A stretch of 64,000 nt of DNA, taken from JAICYJ01 sp038212095. Lineage in GTDB: Bacteria; Actinomycetota; Thermoleophilia; Gaiellales; JAICJC01. The DNA is taken from positions 71,058 through 135,057 of the forward strand of contig JBBQUW010000007.1 in NCBI GenBank assembly GCA_038212095.1, given 5' to 3'. Shown here one piece after another: positions 36,158 through 44,977 of this stretch; position 1 is the stretch's first letter; each line of letters opens with the position of its first letter. Under the pieces are notes generated by a model. The model was given only the letters and a program-made list of their open reading frames with translations, did not search any database and was not told the origin of the DNA. Position numbers and translations under genes: made by a program.

Positions 36158-36859
36158 GTGGAGGCGGTGCTCTTCGACTACGGCGACACGCTGTTCCATT
36201 TCCGTTACGAGCAGCGCACCCACCGCCGCGCGCTGGAGCGTCTGGTCGAGGTGATGGAGCTGGTGGAGATCGACCAGCGGGCTCTGTTCGACGAGTTCAT
36301 GGCGCGATTCGAGCGAGCGCTGGAGGAGCGCGGCGAGCACGCCGAGATGGACTACGCCGGCCTGGTGCGCGAGGTGCTGGCGGCGTTCGGGGTGTCGGTG
36401 GACGACGAGCGGCTGATGCGCGGCCTGCACGCCGAGCACCGCGCGTGGGATGCCAGCCGTGAGCTCCATCCCAGCACCACCGTCCTGCTCGATGAGCTGC
36501 GCCGGCGAGGGCTGCGCGTCGGTCTGGTATCGAACGCGTTCGATCCGCCGTCTTTCATGCATGAGGATCTCGAGCTGGCGGGCATCGCCGCGCGGATCGA
36601 TGCCGCCGTGTTCTCGTCCGAGCTCGGGCTGCGCAAGCCGCACCCCGCCATCTACCGCAGCGTGCTGGAGCGGTTGGCGGTCGAGCCGGAGCGGGCGCTG
36701 TTTGTCGGCGACCGCGTGCTGGAGGATGTGGTCGGCCCGCGGCGGCTGGGAATGCGCACGTGCCTGGCGTTGTACTTTCGTGAGGACGAGGGTGACCACT
36801 CGCTGGCCGACCATCGCATTCACGACCCGCTTGACGTGCTCGCGCTGATCACCCGATGA
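36158..36859 (+). CDS. HAD-superfamily hydrolase (haloacid dehalogenase-like phosphatase)
   Basis: 233 residues from GTG 36158. HAD motif I is LFDYGDTLF (nucleophile Asp and the +2 position is Gly rather than Asp, as seen in some subgroups), motif II VSNAF, motif III Lys in LGLRKPHPAIY, motif IV FVGDRVLEDVVG. The cap domain is alpha-helical, inserted after motif I (C1 type). Substrate unknown. The replaced general-acid Asp (DYGDT) makes phosphatase efficiency uncertain. Close behind gcvPB, possibly cotranscribed. Confidence 0.82.
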   Translation: MEAVLFDYGDTLFHFRYEQRTHRRALERLVEVMELVEIDQRALFDEFMARFERALEERGEHAEMDYAGLVREVLAAFGVSVDDERLMRGLHAEHRAWDASRELHPSTTVLLDELRRRGLRVGLVSNAFDPPSFMHEDLELAGIAARIDAAVFSSELGLRKPHPAIYRSVLERLAVEPERALFVGDRVLEDVVGPRRLGMRTCLALYFREDEGDHSLADHRIHDPLDVLALITR

Positions 36860-36919
36860 GCCTGCCGGCGGCCCCGGCTCGCACTGGTTCGAATCGGATA
36901 CGCGGGTAGACTGGTCGCC

Positions 36920-37327
36920 ATGGGCAGCATCCGACAATCCCTGCCGGTTGCCGAGCAGCGCACCGAGGTCGAGTGCCGGCGATGCGGCGTCGTCTGCCAG
37001 AAGGTGATCCACCCGCAGCGCTGTGTGGAACAGGCCTGTCCCTTCCTGTACTCGTTCGACGCCTTCGGCCGGTCGTACACGGGATGCACGCAGGGCATCT
37101 TCGGCGTGGCCATCGACGCCGAGCACCTGGAGCAGGGGAAGCGCCGCCGCGGCGGCTTCGGATCGATCCGCGCGGTGCGCCAGCCGCTGGCGATCTGCCC
37201 GGCCGAGGTCGAGCGGGCGTACGAGAACCGCGAAGAGCCGATGGGCTGTATCAATCCCGAGTTCTACGAGCTTCCTGACCGCGACGGCTTCCGTGTGGTC
37301 GAACGGCCGTACGCGGGCGGCGCGTGA
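36920..37327 (+). CDS. Conserved Cys-rich protein of unknown function
   Basis: 135 residues from ATG 36920. Eight Cys, at 19, 22, 26, 35, 40, 56, 93 and 110; the first five form a C-x2-C-x3-C-x8-C-x4-C cluster resembling zinc or Fe-S sites. No signal peptide or membrane helix; the remainder is polar with a conserved-looking GCINPEFYELPDRDGFRVVERPY end. A TAGACT hexamer (36907-36912) lies seven bases before the ATG with no ribosome site, so the mRNA should be leaderless. The stop overlaps the next L,D-transpeptidase start by four bases. I cannot assign a function. Confidence 0.78.
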   Translation: MGSIRQSLPVAEQRTEVECRRCGVVCQKVIHPQRCVEQACPFLYSFDAFGRSYTGCTQGIFGVAIDAEHLEQGKRRRGGFGSIRAVRQPLAICPAEVERAYENREEPMGCINPEFYELPDRDGFRVVERPYAGGA

Positions 37328-38073
37328 CGTTGCCGCGCGTGCTGGCTCGGATCTCGCTGGTGGTCGTTGTCGCCTGCTTCGGCATGATCGCATTGGGCGC
37401 GGCGCCGGCCGGCGGTGGCGGCGGTGTCCGCGCGGCCGTCACGCTGTCGGCGGCCGCCGCGATCCCCCCGGCGCCGCTGGCGATCCCGCCGCGGCCGACC
37501 GGGCCAGGTGAGTTGATCGGCATGGTGACGCGTCCCCTCCTCACCTCCGCCGGCGCCGTCTCGCCGGTGACGCCGCTTGGCGGCCACACCTGGCTGCTGA
37601 TCCTGCGCCATCATGGCCGCTACGGTTCGGCGCTCGTGCCAACCGCCGGCCAGCCGCGCCTCGCCCGGATCGACATCTCGTCGCTCCAGCTGCGCTGGAC
37701 GCGAGTACGGATCGTCGTCGATATCTCCCACCTTCGTCTGTCGGTGACGCGGGGAAGCCGGCTGCTGGGTCGATTTCCGATCGCCGCCGGCACCTCCGCC
37801 ACGCCCACGCCGACGGGGATGTTCTCGGTCACCGATCGCGTCGCGTTCTCGCAGCCCGGCAGCTACGGCAGCTTCGCGCTTGGCCTCAGCGCCCACCAGC
37901 ACCACCTCGTGGCGGGTTGGACGGGCGGCGATCAGATCGCGATCCACGGCACCGACAACCCGGCGTCGATCGGCACCTTCGCCAGCCTGGGCTGCATCCG
38001 TGTCAGCGAGATCGCGCTGCGGGTGTTGAAGCGGGTGGTGCCGCTGGGCGCGCCGGTCGTCGTGCGCCTGTAG
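37324..38073 (+). CDS. L,D-transpeptidase (YkuD domain), secreted
   Basis: 249 residues from GTG 37324. N-terminal signal/anchor (RISLVVVVACFGMIALGAA), a variable Pro-rich segment, then a YkuD domain from about residue 130: LRLSVTRGSRLLGRFPIAAG, TPTGMFSVTDRV, and catalytic HGTDNPASIG...SLGCIRVS with the nucleophile Cys. Makes 3-3 cross-links in peptidoglycan or attaches proteins. A second, paralogous enzyme is encoded at about 54.9-56.0 kb. Its TAG stop abuts the stop of arfB on the other strand (TAGCTA). Confidence 0.9.
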   Translation: MTLPRVLARISLVVVVACFGMIALGAAPAGGGGGVRAAVTLSAAAAIPPAPLAIPPRPTGPGELIGMVTRPLLTSAGAVSPVTPLGGHTWLLILRHHGRYGSALVPTAGQPRLARIDISSLQLRWTRVRIVVDISHLRLSVTRGSRLLGRFPIAAGTSATPTPTGMFSVTDRVAFSQPGSYGSFALGLSAHQHHLVAGWTGGDQIAIHGTDNPASIGTFASLGCIRVSEIALRVLKRVVPLGAPVVVRL

Positions 38074-38514
38074 CTACTCGTCGCCCTCCGGTCGCCGCCG
38101 CAGCCGTTTGACTTGGCCGGTGCGCTTCTTGCCCTCGACCCGACGCGCCTTGGCGGCCCGGCTGGGCCGGGTCGGGCGGCGGGGCGGCGGCGGCGGCGCC
38201 AGTGCCTCGCGCATCGCCTCGACGAACCGCTGCACCGCCAGCTGGCGGTTTCGCAGCTGGCTGCGCTCGTCCTGTGCCACCAGCCGCAGGCGGCCCTCGC
38301 CGTCGAGTCGGGCGCCCAGCCGCCGGCGCGCTCGCGAGCGTTCGGCGTCCGTCAGGGTGGGCGACCGTTCGAGGTCGAACACCAGCTCGACGCGGGTGCT
38401 GGACGTGTTGACGTGCTGGCCGCCCGGGCCGCCGGCGCGCGAGAAGCGGAACTCGAGCTCGGCCATCGGCAGGCCGGACGCCGCGCCTATCTCGAGGAGG
38501 TCGCCGTCTGCCAC
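38074..38514 (-). CDS. arfB: Peptidyl-tRNA hydrolase ArfB-like (class I RF domain, ribosome rescue)
   Basis: 146 residues from the GTG at 38514 (ATG 38466 would be a shorter alternative). RF-1 domain with the catalytic GGQ loop in FSRAGGPGGQHVNTSSTRVEL, then RLRLVAQDERSQLRNRQLAVQR, and a basic C-terminal tail (SRAAKARRVEGKKRTGQVKRLRRR) that in ArfB enters the empty mRNA channel of stalled ribosomes. Its start overlaps the nfo stop by 28 bases, so the two are cotranscribed. Confidence 0.92.
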   Translation of the reverse strand: MADGDLLEIGAASGLPMAELEFRFSRAGGPGGQHVNTSSTRVELVFDLERSPTLTDAERSRARRRLGARLDGEGRLRLVAQDERSQLRNRQLAVQRFVEAMREALAPPPPPRRPTRPSRAAKARRVEGKKRTGQVKRLRRRPEGDE

Positions 38515-39368
38515 CGTTTCACACCCTTGCGGTTGAGCCGGCGCAGGGCCGCCATCTCGGCCAGATCGGGACCGCGGCCATCCGCGCCGGACGTCTCCAT
38601 CACCATCGGCAGGTGCTGGAGGGCCGGGTGTCCCAGCATCACCGCCAGACCCTCGCCGATCTCGCCCTGCGCGAGGTTCTCATGCCGGTCGCGGTTGGAG
38701 CCGAACGGCAGCTTGGAGTCGTTGACGTGCAGGCAGCGCAGCCGGTCAAGCCCGATCCGCTCGTCCACCTCGCCCAGCAGACCGTCCATTCCTTCCGGCG
38801 TCGTGATATCGATGCCGCTGGCGAACAGGTGGCAGGTGTCGAGGCAGATGCCGACACCCGGCGGGCGGCCGAGCTCGTCGATGATGCGGGCCAGCTCGGC
38901 AATGGTGACGCCGATCGTGCCCTGATGGCCGGCGCTATTTTCGAGCAGCAGCCATGGCCCATCGGCCGCTCGCTCGCCGATCACGATCTGCAGCCCGGGC
39001 ACGATCTGGTGCATCGCCGCGTCCACTCCCCGACCGAGGTGGCTGCCGACGTGGAAGACGACGCCCTCCGCACCGATCCGGTGGCCGACGTCGACGGTGG
39101 TCGAGAGGGCACGCACCGAGCGGTGGTAGATGGCGTCGTCGGTCGCGCCGAGGTTGATCAGGAAGGTGGCGTGACAGACGACCGCGCCCACGCCGACCTC
39201 GCCACGGCGCTGGTGAAACTGCGCCACCGCCTGATCGCTGTGCGCGGTCGGCTTCCACATCCGCGGGCTCTGCGTGAACACCTGCACGGCCGTCGCCCCA
39301 AGTGCCTCGGCGCGGTCGATGGCAGTGTGGATTCCTCCGGCGGACGAGACGTGGGCTCCCAACAGCAT
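38487..39368 (-). CDS. nfo: Endonuclease IV (AP endonuclease)
   Basis: 293 residues from ATG 39368. TIM-barrel family: LLGAHVSSAGGIHTAIDRA at the N-terminus, FTQSPRMWK, HATFLINLG, the metal-binding LLENSAG, GICLDTCHLFASGID and LHVNDSKLPFGSNRDRHENL. Cleaves abasic sites in DNA repair. The start is set by homology and by TACACT (minus strand 39380-39375) six bases upstream, suggesting a leaderless mRNA; a much longer in-frame extension runs through gltX on the other strand and is rejected. Confidence 0.95.
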   Translation of the reverse strand: MLLGAHVSSAGGIHTAIDRAEALGATAVQVFTQSPRMWKPTAHSDQAVAQFHQRRGEVGVGAVVCHATFLINLGATDDAIYHRSVRALSTTVDVGHRIGAEGVVFHVGSHLGRGVDAAMHQIVPGLQIVIGERAADGPWLLLENSAGHQGTIGVTIAELARIIDELGRPPGVGICLDTCHLFASGIDITTPEGMDGLLGEVDERIGLDRLRCLHVNDSKLPFGSNRDRHENLAQGEIGEGLAVMLGHPALQHLPMVMETSGADGRGPDLAEMAALRRLNRKGVKRWQTATSSR

Positions 39369-39374
39369 CGGATG

Positions 39375-39401
39375 AGTGTAGTCAGGCCTGGCCGGTAGGA
39401 T
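39375..39401. promoter_or_regulatory. Divergent -10 elements of nfo (minus) and gltX (plus)
   Basis: Only 42 bases separate the two start codons. TACACT on the minus strand (39380-39375) sits six bases before nfo; TAGGAT on the plus strand (39396-39401) sits nine bases before gltX. Each upstream recognition region would lie over the other promoter, so simultaneous polymerase binding should interfere. Confidence 0.5.
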
Positions 39402-39410
39402 CTGTCGGCC

Positions 39411-40847
39411 ATGCCCGACCAGCCAGTCCGCGTCCGCTTCCCTCCCTCGCCCACCGGGCTGCTGCACGTCGGCAGCGCCCGAACCGCGCTGTACAACTGG
39501 CTTTTCGCCCGGCACGCCGGCGGAAAGCTGGTGCTGCGGTTCGAAGACACCGATCGCGCGCGCTCCACTGACGCCGCGGTCGAGCAGGCGTTGCGGGTGC
39601 TGGAGTGGCTCGGCATCGACTGGGACGAGGGCCCCTCGCGACAGACGGAGCGCTACCCCCGCTACGCCGCGGCCGCATCGGGCCTGATCGACGCGGGCAG
39701 GGCCTACCGCTGTTACTGCACTGCCAAGGAGCTCGACGCCGAGCGCGAGGCCCGTCAGCGCTCCCAGCAGCCGCTGATCTACTCCGGCCGCTGCCGCCGG
39801 CTGAGCGACGAGCAGCGGGCCGCGTACGAGGCGGAGGGCCGCTCGTCGGTGGTGCGGCTGGTGATGGATCCGGCCGGCGAGACGGTGATCGACGACATCG
39901 TGCGTGGGACCGTCACCTGGGACAATGCGCTGCAGGGGGATTTCATCGTGCTGCGCTCGGATGGCTCGCCCACGTATCAGTTCGCCAACCCACTGGATGA
40001 CATCGAGGCCGAGATCAGCCACGTCATCCGGGGAGAGGATCTGCTCTCGTCCACGCCGAGGCAGCTGGCGGTGTACCGGGCGATGGGGGCCGGCGAACCG
40101 CGCTTCGCCCACCTACCCATGATCCTCGGCCCGGACAAGAAGCGGCTCTCCAAGCGCCACGGCGCCGTCTCTGTCGAGGAGTTCCGCGATCGCGGCTACC
40201 TGGCCGAGACGATGCGCAACTACCTGGCGCTGATCGGCTGGAGCTTCGACGACAAGACGACGGTGATGACCACCGCCGAACTGGTGGAGCGGTTCACGCT
40301 CGAGCGCGTCAACACCAGCCCCGGCGTGTTCGATTTTGCCAAGCTGGAGTGGCTCAACGGTGAGCATCTGCGGATGCTGGCGCCGGAGCGGTTCTGCGAT
40401 GAGCTGCTGGAGCATCTGGAACGGTCAGGCTCACCCCTGGCCGCCCAGCCCGAGCGGGTGCGCGAGGTCGCCCCGATCGTGCAGGAAAAGCTGCGCGAGC
40501 TGTCCCAGTTCGAGAGCTACGGGGCGTTCCTGTTCGGGCCGGCGGTCTATGACGACGAGGCGGTGGGCCGCGTGGTGGACGACCCGGACGCGCCGCGGGC
40601 GCTGGAGTCTGCGCGAGCTGCGCTGGAGCGTCTGGTGGAGTGGACGGCGGCCTCGATCGAGGAGGCGCTGCGGGCGGCCTGCGACGAGACCGGGCTGAAG
40701 CCGCGCGTCCTGTTTGGCCCGGTGCGGGTGGCGATCTCCGGTCGGTCGGTGGCGCCGGGCCTGTTCGAGAGCCTGGCCCTGCTGGGGCGCGACGAGTCGA
40801 TGGCCCGGATCGATACGTTGGGCAGGAGATTCACGCTCGAGGGGTAA
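39411..40847 (+). CDS. gltX: Glutamyl-tRNA synthetase
   Basis: 478 residues from ATG 39411. Class I motifs: HIGH-equivalent PSPTGLLHVGSARTALYNW near residue 15 and KMSKS-equivalent KKRLSKRHG near residue 245. FEDTDRARS, IRGEDLLSSTPRQ and the C-terminal anticodon-binding helical domain are typical of bacterial GluRS. Charges tRNA-Glu, one copy of which is encoded at 56.5 kb. A truncated paralogue, GluQ, is encoded at 58.7 kb. Confidence 0.96.
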   Translation: MPDQPVRVRFPPSPTGLLHVGSARTALYNWLFARHAGGKLVLRFEDTDRARSTDAAVEQALRVLEWLGIDWDEGPSRQTERYPRYAAAASGLIDAGRAYRCYCTAKELDAEREARQRSQQPLIYSGRCRRLSDEQRAAYEAEGRSSVVRLVMDPAGETVIDDIVRGTVTWDNALQGDFIVLRSDGSPTYQFANPLDDIEAEISHVIRGEDLLSSTPRQLAVYRAMGAGEPRFAHLPMILGPDKKRLSKRHGAVSVEEFRDRGYLAETMRNYLALIGWSFDDKTTVMTTAELVERFTLERVNTSPGVFDFAKLEWLNGEHLRMLAPERFCDELLEHLERSGSPLAAQPERVREVAPIVQEKLRELSQFESYGAFLFGPAVYDDEAVGRVVDDPDAPRALESARAALERLVEWTAASIEEALRAACDETGLKPRVLFGPVRVAISGRSVAPGLFESLALLGRDESMARIDTLGRRFTLEG

Positions 40848-40866
40848 AACGGGAGATGGACCCGTC

Positions 40867-41286
40867 ATGACCTCGATCACCACCAACCGACCGCGCTCGA
40901 TCCAGCTTCCAGAGATCAGTCTGGCTGCGATCGTGCTGGCACTGGCGTTCGCCGCCGTGGTGGCATCGGTTGTCGGCATCGCGGCGTGGACGATCCGCTC
41001 CGGCCCCGGCATCACCCAATCGGACGTCGCGGCCGCCCAGCAGGCCGCGTACGCGAACGGCCACGATGCCGGCTACCAGGACGGGCTCACCAAGGGCCGC
41101 GCCGGCGGTCACGCGTCGGGCTATCGGGCCGGGCATGCCGATGGTTTCAAGGCCGGTCGCCAGGCGGGGCTCGCCACCGGCCTTCGCAGAGGTCGCACGG
41201 CCGGGTATTCGGCCGGCTACGCCGCGGGCCAGGCGGCCGCGCAGCCGATCGCAAAGACGACCACCACCAAGACGACCACGCACTGA
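40867..41286 (+). CDS. Single-pass membrane protein with uninterrupted GX3 repeat
   Basis: 139 residues from ATG 40867 with GGGAG upstream. N-terminal membrane helix (ISLAAIVLALAFAAVVASVVG, about 19-40), then from about residue 64 fifteen Gly in strict four-residue register (GHDA-GYQD-GLTK and on to GYAA-G), with mostly Tyr, His, Arg, Lys and Ala between, and a Thr/Lys tail. The register recalls the deca-GX3 motif of Yae1/Lto1 and glycine-zipper helices, suggesting a long tightly packing helix outside or alongside the membrane. Function unknown. No ribosome-independent promoter seen; possibly cotranscribed with gltX. Confidence 0.75.
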   Translation: MTSITTNRPRSIQLPEISLAAIVLALAFAAVVASVVGIAAWTIRSGPGITQSDVAAAQQAAYANGHDAGYQDGLTKGRAGGHASGYRAGHADGFKAGRQAGLATGLRRGRTAGYSAGYAAGQAAAQPIAKTTTTKTTTH

Positions 41287-41294
41287 GCGGACGC

Positions 41295-41313
41295 GCGCGT
41301 CGGCTCGACGCGC
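41295..41313. terminator. Hairpin between convergent GX3-protein and glycosyltransferase genes
   Basis: GCGCGTCG, loop GCT, CGACGCGC: a perfect 8-bp GC stem in the 30-base gap between two convergent stops (41286 and 41317). No U tract on either side. Likely a shared terminator or barrier to antisense read-through. Confidence 0.5.
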
Positions 41314-41316
41314 CAT

Positions 41317-44300
41317 CTACGCCGCGGCTCGGATGCGGCTCGTCAGCCAGCCGGCGATCGCTTCTCGGGCCGGCTCCAGCACCGCGTTGCCCGCGGCGGT
41401 CGCATCGCGCGCGGCTCCGGCATCGGCGCCGTGCAGGCGCACGAACCCACCGGCGGCCGCGTGCAGGGCCGCCTCCAGGCCCGCTCGAAGCGGCTGCACC
41501 ACGATCGTGATGTCGGCGCCGGCGTCCAGATCTGCCCCGCTTGTGGCCGCGGCTGCGAGAACCCGCTCGGTGAGCTGGTCGCCGGCTCCGTGCAGGCGGC
41601 GATCAGCGATCAGGTAGAGGCAGGCGCTGTCGCCGGGCATCGTGGTCTGCGACCAGGCCAGCAGCAGATCGCCGAGGCGGTCCGAACCCGACCAGGCCGG
41701 CATCGCCAGCAGCTTGGCGGCCGCATCACCCTCCAGCGGAAAGGGGGCCGCCGGCGCGTCCAACGCTCGCGGCGGCCGCGCCGCGAGCAGCTCAATGCGC
41801 GCGCGGTACATGGCCGCCACCGCATCCCACGAAAGGAGCTCGGCCGCCGCCCGCCCAGCCTGGCCGCGCTTTCGGCGATCAACGCGATCGCGGTCGGCTT
41901 CCAGCATCAGATCGCGCAGGGCTGCCAGGTCGGGCTCGAGCATGAACGCAGCGCCGGCCGTCTGCCACTGGTCGACCTGGTTCCCCGGTATCGGACGCAG
42001 TGCGCTTGGGATTCGCCAGCCGGCGCCGGCGGGGACAAACTCATCGGTCGGTCCGCCCTCGGTGGCGATCACCGGCAGGCCACTGGCCATCGCCTCCAGT
42101 GCCGGCATGCAGAAGCCCTCGCCACGATACGGCAGCACCATCACGTCGCATGCCCGGTACAGCGCGGCCATCTGCTCGTCGCTCAGGTCGTGATCGATGT
42201 GCACGATCCGCGGCAGCAGTCCGTCGCGCTGGTACTGCTCCAGCCGGCCGAGGTCGGCGTCGGCGTAGATCTCACCGGCGCCCGAGCTCTTGATCACGAG
42301 GCAGACGTCGTCGCGGCCCTGGAAGGCGTCCAGGTAGGCGGCCACCAGCAGCTCCGGCGCCTTGCGCTCGATCAGGCCGCCCACGAACAGGAACCGCGTG
42401 CCCTCCGGCGCGTCCAGCGGGAAGCGCTCCCCTTCGGGCCGGAACAGGTCGAGGTCGACGCCGTTGGGCACCACCGCCACCCGGTCCGGGTCGATGCCGC
42501 CGGCGACGTACATCCGCTTCACGTACTCGCTCGGCACCCATAGCTCGTCGACGTTGCGGCGGATTGGGTCGATCCACTCCGCCGGCACGGCACCGAACTC
42601 CCACGGCTGGATCACCGCCAGCCGGGCGGTCGAGGGGCCGAAGTCATACGGCCACTGGTGGCGCACCTCGATCTCGGTGGGATGCTGTGGCACTCGATCG
42701 AGGCCGTCGCCCGAGCGCAGGACCCGCTGCAGCGCGATGCCCGGCTCACCGGCCAGCCGACGGCACACCTCGCGGTTGATCCCAGCCAGGCTGGTCTTCC
42801 GCAGCTGGTCGCCGTGCCAGGACACGGTCACCGGCTGGCGATCGGGCCGATCGCGCGAGGGTCGCTCGCCGTTGTAGTAGCGCTCCAGCTCGTCGACGTA
42901 GGCGGCGAACCGCCGCGGAGGCTCGATGTTCTCCTGGAGCCGCTCCAGCAGGCCGGCTTCTCCGGCCAGCCGGTCGAGCTTGGCCGCCAGGTCGTCCACG
43001 TCGCGGCCGTCGAACAGCATGCCGTCGATCTCGTCGCGGATGAAATCGGGGATGCCGCCCATCCGCGCCGCCAACACCGGCACCCGTCCGGCCAGGCACT
43101 CGGCCACCATCAGCGGCGCGCAGTCCCACCACAGCGAGGGGATCACCGCCACGTCCACGCCCGCCAGCCGGTCGGAGAGGCTCTCGTGGTCGAACGCGCC
43201 CATCACCGTCACGACGCCCCGCCGGAGCGCGCGCAGGTGGGCGGCGAACTGCGGCTGGGCGTCGCCGTGGATCTCGACCCGCACCTCGGCCTGGCAGCGC
43301 TGGGCGGCCTCGATCAGCAGGCTCGGGCCCTTGTGGGGATAGGCGGAGCCGAAGAATCCGACGGTCAGCGTGGTACCCGCCCGCCCCGGCTGTCGCTCGG
43401 CACCCAGGTGCTGCCAGATCCGCTCCTCCTGCGGCATCGCCTGAGACACCACGTCGATCATCTCGGCCGGGTAGCCGTTGCTGACCAGCGTCCGTTTCAT
43501 CGCCTCGGACACGGCGAGGCACGTGTCGATGCTGCGCCGAAACCGCGTCCGCACCTCGGACAGTCGCTCCTGATAGCCACGCCGATCGGGGCTGCCGACG
43601 CAGGTGGCGCAGGCCGCGCCGCGGTCGGCGGGGCCGTGGCAGAGGTCGAGCTGCTCGGTGTACAGGTAGTTACGAGGGCAGATCAGCCAGTAGTTATGCG
43701 TCGAGAAGTGCGCTCGGATGCCGCGGGCGGCGATCTCGTCCAGCAGCCCGGCGCCGAGGTTGTGCAGGTTGTGGACGTGCACCACCTCGGGCCGGTGGCG
43801 GTCGAGCGCCTCGGCGAACGCGCGCGTGATCGGCGGATCGTCGATCTCGCGCTGGGCGTTGCCAAGATCCAGCAGGCCGTGCGGCCGGTTGTACACGCCG
43901 ATCAGCCGCACGCCATCCTCGTACCAGCGCTTGACCGCGTACGCTGGGGCACCCTCGATGCGGCCGACGGCGGCATGGAACACCGTCACGTCCCAGCCGC
44001 GCCGCACCAGCTCCCTGGACAGATAGCGGGGTACGATCGTGCCGCCGCCGGAGTCGTTGTAGCCAAACGAGGTCAGCATGATCCGTCGCCGCCCCCGCAG
44101 GCCGCGGTCGCGCAGCCGGCCGGCCACGCTCGGCAGCGGCAGGCCGCGCTCCTCCATCAAGTCTGCCAGCCGCACCTGTGCCAGCGATTCGTCGCCTTCG
44201 GCCTCGGGCACGAGCGCGGCGCAGCCCAGCCGCTCGATGGTCGCCTCGATCGCCCGCTCGACCTCGGCGATCTCGATCGGCCGGCGATCCTCGTGCGAGC

Positions 44301-44934
44301 CCGAGCCCTCGTGGCGGCGGAACCGCACCACTGCTCCCCCCGGCGTGTGGCGGAATCGGAAGCGGGTCGCCGCCCGCAGCCACAGGTCGAGGTCGGCGGC
44401 GAGCTGGTATCCGTCGGCGTATCCACCCACCTGGTCGAACACGCGGCGGTGGATCACGGTGGAGGGGTAGACCAGGAAGTTGTGCATCCGGACAAGCACG
44501 TGCAGCAGCTCGTCGGGTGCGAACTCGCGGCTGGCCCAGGCGCTGGTGGTGCGGCCGGCGGCGTCGATCATCTCGGCGTCCCCGTGCACGATGCCGGTGT
44601 CGGGGTGGGCGCTGAAGATCGCGACCTGGCGCTCGAGCCGGTCCGGCAGCATCAGGTCGTCATCGGGCAGGTTGGCGATCAGCTCGCCGCGGGCCTCCGC
44701 CAGGCAGCGGTTCCAGCTGCCGACCATGCCCACGTTGGTCTCATTGCGCAGATAGCGGATGCGGCGATCGGTGAACGCGGCCACCGTGTCTCGGGTCTCG
44801 TCGTCGGAGGCGTTGTCGCAGACCAGCAGTTCGAAGTCGGTGAAGGTCTGCGCCAGGCAGCTCTCGATCGCGTCGCGCAGGTACCGGGCACGGTTGTACG
44901 TCGCCAGCGCGATCGTGACGCGGGGCGCGCTCAC
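41317..44934 (-). CDS. Giant three-module glycosyltransferase (GT2-GT4-GT4)
   Basis: 1205 residues from GTG 44934. Module 1 (about 1-270) is GT2: TIALATYNRARYLRDAIESC, NLPDDDLMLPDRLE with the metal-binding Asp cluster. Module 2 (about 290-690) is GT4: MLTSFGYNDSGGGTIVPRYL, HVHNLHNLGAGLLDEI, HFSTHNYWLICPRN, and a donor-site APLMVAECLAGRVPVLAA. Module 3 (about 700-1085) is a second GT4: VPNGVDLDLFRPEG, FVGGLIERKAPELLV, GEGFCMPALEAMASGLPVIATEGGP (EX7E-type). A further 100 residues do not match a known domain. No membrane helices. Probably builds a short oligosaccharide on a protein or lipid in one polypeptide. Last gene of the minus arm. Confidence 0.88.
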   Translation of the reverse strand: MSAPRVTIALATYNRARYLRDAIESCLAQTFTDFELLVCDNASDDETRDTVAAFTDRRIRYLRNETNVGMVGSWNRCLAEARGELIANLPDDDLMLPDRLERQVAIFSAHPDTGIVHGDAEMIDAAGRTTSAWASREFAPDELLHVLVRMHNFLVYPSTVIHRRVFDQVGGYADGYQLAADLDLWLRAATRFRFRHTPGGAVVRFRRHEGSGSHEDRRPIEIAEVERAIEATIERLGCAALVPEAEGDESLAQVRLADLMEERGLPLPSVAGRLRDRGLRGRRRIMLTSFGYNDSGGGTIVPRYLSRELVRRGWDVTVFHAAVGRIEGAPAYAVKRWYEDGVRLIGVYNRPHGLLDLGNAQREIDDPPITRAFAEALDRHRPEVVHVHNLHNLGAGLLDEIAARGIRAHFSTHNYWLICPRNYLYTEQLDLCHGPADRGAACATCVGSPDRRGYQERLSEVRTRFRRSIDTCLAVSEAMKRTLVSNGYPAEMIDVVSQAMPQEERIWQHLGAERQPGRAGTTLTVGFFGSAYPHKGPSLLIEAAQRCQAEVRVEIHGDAQPQFAAHLRALRRGVVTVMGAFDHESLSDRLAGVDVAVIPSLWWDCAPLMVAECLAGRVPVLAARMGGIPDFIRDEIDGMLFDGRDVDDLAAKLDRLAGEAGLLERLQENIEPPRRFAAYVDELERYYNGERPSRDRPDRQPVTVSWHGDQLRKTSLAGINREVCRRLAGEPGIALQRVLRSGDGLDRVPQHPTEIEVRHQWPYDFGPSTARLAVIQPWEFGAVPAEWIDPIRRNVDELWVPSEYVKRMYVAGGIDPDRVAVVPNGVDLDLFRPEGERFPLDAPEGTRFLFVGGLIERKAPELLVAAYLDAFQGRDDVCLVIKSSGAGEIYADADLGRLEQYQRDGLLPRIVHIDHDLSDEQMAALYRACDVMVLPYRGEGFCMPALEAMASGLPVIATEGGPTDEFVPAGAGWRIPSALRPIPGNQVDQWQTAGAAFMLEPDLAALRDLMLEADRDRVDRRKRGQAGRAAAELLSWDAVAAMYRARIELLAARPPRALDAPAAPFPLEGDAAAKLLAMPAWSGSDRLGDLLLAWSQTTMPGDSACLYLIADRRLHGAGDQLTERVLAAAATSGADLDAGADITIVVQPLRAGLEAALHAAAGGFVRLHGADAGAARDATAAGNAVLEPAREAIAGWLTSRIRAAA

Positions 44935-44977
44935 AGGCCACTCGACCGTCGCGTCAGCGCGCGCTGGAAACGGTCAC

